Assembly (NCBI RefSeq): GCF_004519315.1
Contig: NZ_SOZE01000015.1
Span: forward strand, 1-64,000
DNA from: Mucilaginibacter psychrotolerans
GTDB taxonomy: Bacteria > Bacteroidota > Bacteroidia > Sphingobacteriales > Sphingobacteriaceae
Reading direction: 5' to 3'
Length of the DNA stretch: 64,000 nucleotides
In this document: positions 62,950 to 64,000 of the stretch, in pieces
How the letters are laid out: each line of letters begins with the position of its first letter
Position numbering within the stretch: the first letter of the stretch is position 1
Made by a program: the position numbers and the translations under genes
The notes under the pieces: generated by a model
The model's input: the letters and a program-made list of their open reading frames with translations, nothing else
Databases searched by the model: none
What the model was told of the DNA's origin: nothing

Positions 62950-63718
62950 CAATACGCCCAAAAAAGAGCTTACCGTGCAGCAAAAGATAAACCGCCGCAG
63001 TTTTATCTCCTTTGGGGTATTTGGCCTGATGGGTGTTGCTGCCTATAAAGGCTGGAATTGGTTGTACAACGCACCACGCGAAACTGCCGGGATAACCGCC
63101 GGGGCCAGGGCGCCAATGCGCCGGGCGTTGAACCAAACCGAGCTGGCCTTCCGCAGGTTTTTCAGCAATAACCATTTGGTAAAAACCTACCCAAAATCAA
63201 TGGCAGCCAAAAATGTGCGCCATAACAGTGATGTTGGTGTAAAGGACCATTTCGATATAGCGGCCTGGAAACTGCAGGTAACCAGGAGCAACGGCGAGGT
63301 ATTACAAATCACTATCGACCAGATAAAGGCCCTGCCCAAAACCGAGATCGTGTATGATTTTAAATGCGTGGAAGGCTGGGACCAGATACAGTACTGGGGC
63401 GGGCTTAAAATGATTGATTTTATTGAACATTTTGGCCTTGCGCAGGAGGCTACACTTGCTTACATGGGCTTAATGACCCCCAATAGACAGTATCAGGTTG
63501 GTTTGGATATGCCCAGTGCGCTACACCCTCAAACCATTCTGGCCTACGAAATGAATGGTAAGCCCATCCCGGGTAACCATGGTGCCCCGTTGCGGCTCAT
63601 CATACCGGTGAAGTACGGCATCAAAAACATCAAACGCATCGGTAGCATCGCTTTCAGCAATAACCGTCCGCCCGATTATTGGGCACGCCAGGGTTATGAT
63701 TATTATTCGGGCCTGTAA
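62939..63718 (+). CDS. Tat-exported molybdopterin oxidoreductase (sulfite-oxidase fold)
   Basis: A 259-residue enzyme with a Tat signal (N18-RRSFISFG) followed by a hydrophobic stretch, so it is exported folded. The molybdenum ligand is probably Cys143 in KCVEGWDQI, the usual sulfite-oxidase/YedY signature. A GNHGAPLRLI segment and the final YDYYSG are also family features. It likely reduces or oxidises a periplasmic substrate (possibly methionine sulfoxide in MsrP-like relatives), drawing electrons from the cytochrome b encoded just upstream. The substrate cannot be inferred. Confidence 0.9.
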   Translation: MKNSNTPKKELTVQQKINRRSFISFGVFGLMGVAAYKGWNWLYNAPRETAGITAGARAPMRRALNQTELAFRRFFSNNHLVKTYPKSMAAKNVRHNSDVGVKDHFDIAAWKLQVTRSNGEVLQITIDQIKALPKTEIVYDFKCVEGWDQIQYWGGLKMIDFIEHFGLAQEATLAYMGLMTPNRQYQVGLDMPSALHPQTILAYEMNGKPIPGNHGAPLRLIIPVKYGIKNIKRIGSIAFSNNRPPDYWARQGYDYYSGL

Positions 63719-63938
63719 CCAAAGGTTGGCCGGTGACTTATACTTTCGGGACTGTGTTTCGTGTGTAAGCATGCTTAATGCTGAAGCAGGTTTGCAGGGC
63801 GAACGTGTTTCACAAATCGCGTTTTTCACACGCTGGCACTTCCTGCTTGCCGGTTTGTTCACCCTGCTGTTCTGAAGCATATTTCGGCTATGTAGTGGTC
63901 TAACAAGTATGCCATAAATTTTGCATATTAGCGGGTAC

Positions 63939-64000
63939 ATGCCGCCTGCGAAACTGCCCCTTTCCAAACAAATAGCCTATGCCTGCGGGATGATAGGCTG
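63939..64000 (+). CDS. Probable MFS transporter, start only
   Basis: Twenty codons from ATG 63939 (MPPAKLPLSKQIAYACGMIG) are visible before the window ends. The KLPLSKQIAYACGMIGW pattern resembles the start of glycoside-pentoside-hexuronide-type MFS transporters, with a basic N-terminus leading into a first helix. Identification from so few residues is tentative. Confidence 0.4.
   Translation, partial: MPPAKLPLSKQIAYACGMIG

Noticed and set aside
63521..63967. 148-codon open frame on the minus strand at the window end
   Set aside because: It overlaps the molybdenum oxidoreductase and the transporter start and has no family features.

Overview
The window looks like chromosomal sequence of a Bacteroidota member, most likely family Sphingobacteriaceae and perhaps Mucilaginibacter given the fairly high GC. 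The reasons are a GldD gliding lipoprotein gene beside aroE, SusC/TonB-type receptors with carboxypeptidase-like leader domains, TAnnTTTG promoter elements, a PhnA relic, a split DsbD, DUF4153/DUF1801/DUF2807 proteins, and A-rich leaders in place of strong Shine-Dalgarno sites. It is mostly ordinary housekeeping DNA. I saw no rRNA, tRNA, prophage, CRISPR array or intact insertion sequence. Many gaps carry short palindromic repeat families.

Layout. 1-3.4 kb: dienelactone hydrolase (cut by the window edge), a small surface-type protein, and the Fe-S genes nifU-like and mrp, with a MITE-like repeat forming the end of mrp. 3.5-12.6 kb: an AsmA/GT51 fusion glycosyltransferase, nitroreductase, DPP-IV-like peptidase, AsmA protein, and VOC and DUF1801 proteins. 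13.1-16.6 kb: a tight operon of truncated globin, CRP-like-domain histidine kinase, and a response regulator fused to a thioredoxin-reductase-like flavoprotein. 18.7-24.1 kb: the Anbu-type cluster of permuted ATP-grasp, alpha-E, transglutaminase, proteasome-like Anbu and a second transglutaminase. 24.2-28.6 kb: glycosyltransferase, methyltransferase and a TPR hybrid kinase. 28.9-36 kb: aroE, gldD, MBL hydrolase, FtsX-like permease, rbfA, M23 peptidase, DUF4153 and pdhB.

37-47 kb: a barrel-less TonB-plug protein, a broken PhnA gene, a DtxR-family regulator divergent from a TonB receptor with a large palindrome between them, a DUF2807 protein and Tex. 47-55.5 kb: TerC, pfkA, split DsbD with birA, rsfS, ftsH and a LUD protein. 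55.5-64 kb: acyltransferase, sodium:solute symporter with two tiny membrane-protein genes in front, a Moco-fold protein, redoxin, Lys/Met-rich secreted protein, ECF sigma/anti-sigma pair, DUF1223, cytochrome b plus a Tat-exported molybdenum oxidoreductase, and the first codons of a probable MFS transporter.

The most interesting parts are (i) the globin/kinase/REC-flavoprotein operon, which could be a phosphorylation-controlled split equivalent of flavohaemoglobin; (ii) the Anbu peptide-ligase/peptidase cluster with a perfect 12-bp inverted repeat in its long leader; (iii) the 14-bp-arm palindrome covering both -33 regions between the DtxR-type gene and the TonB receptor; and (iv) repeat families whose hairpin arms show compensatory base changes between copies.
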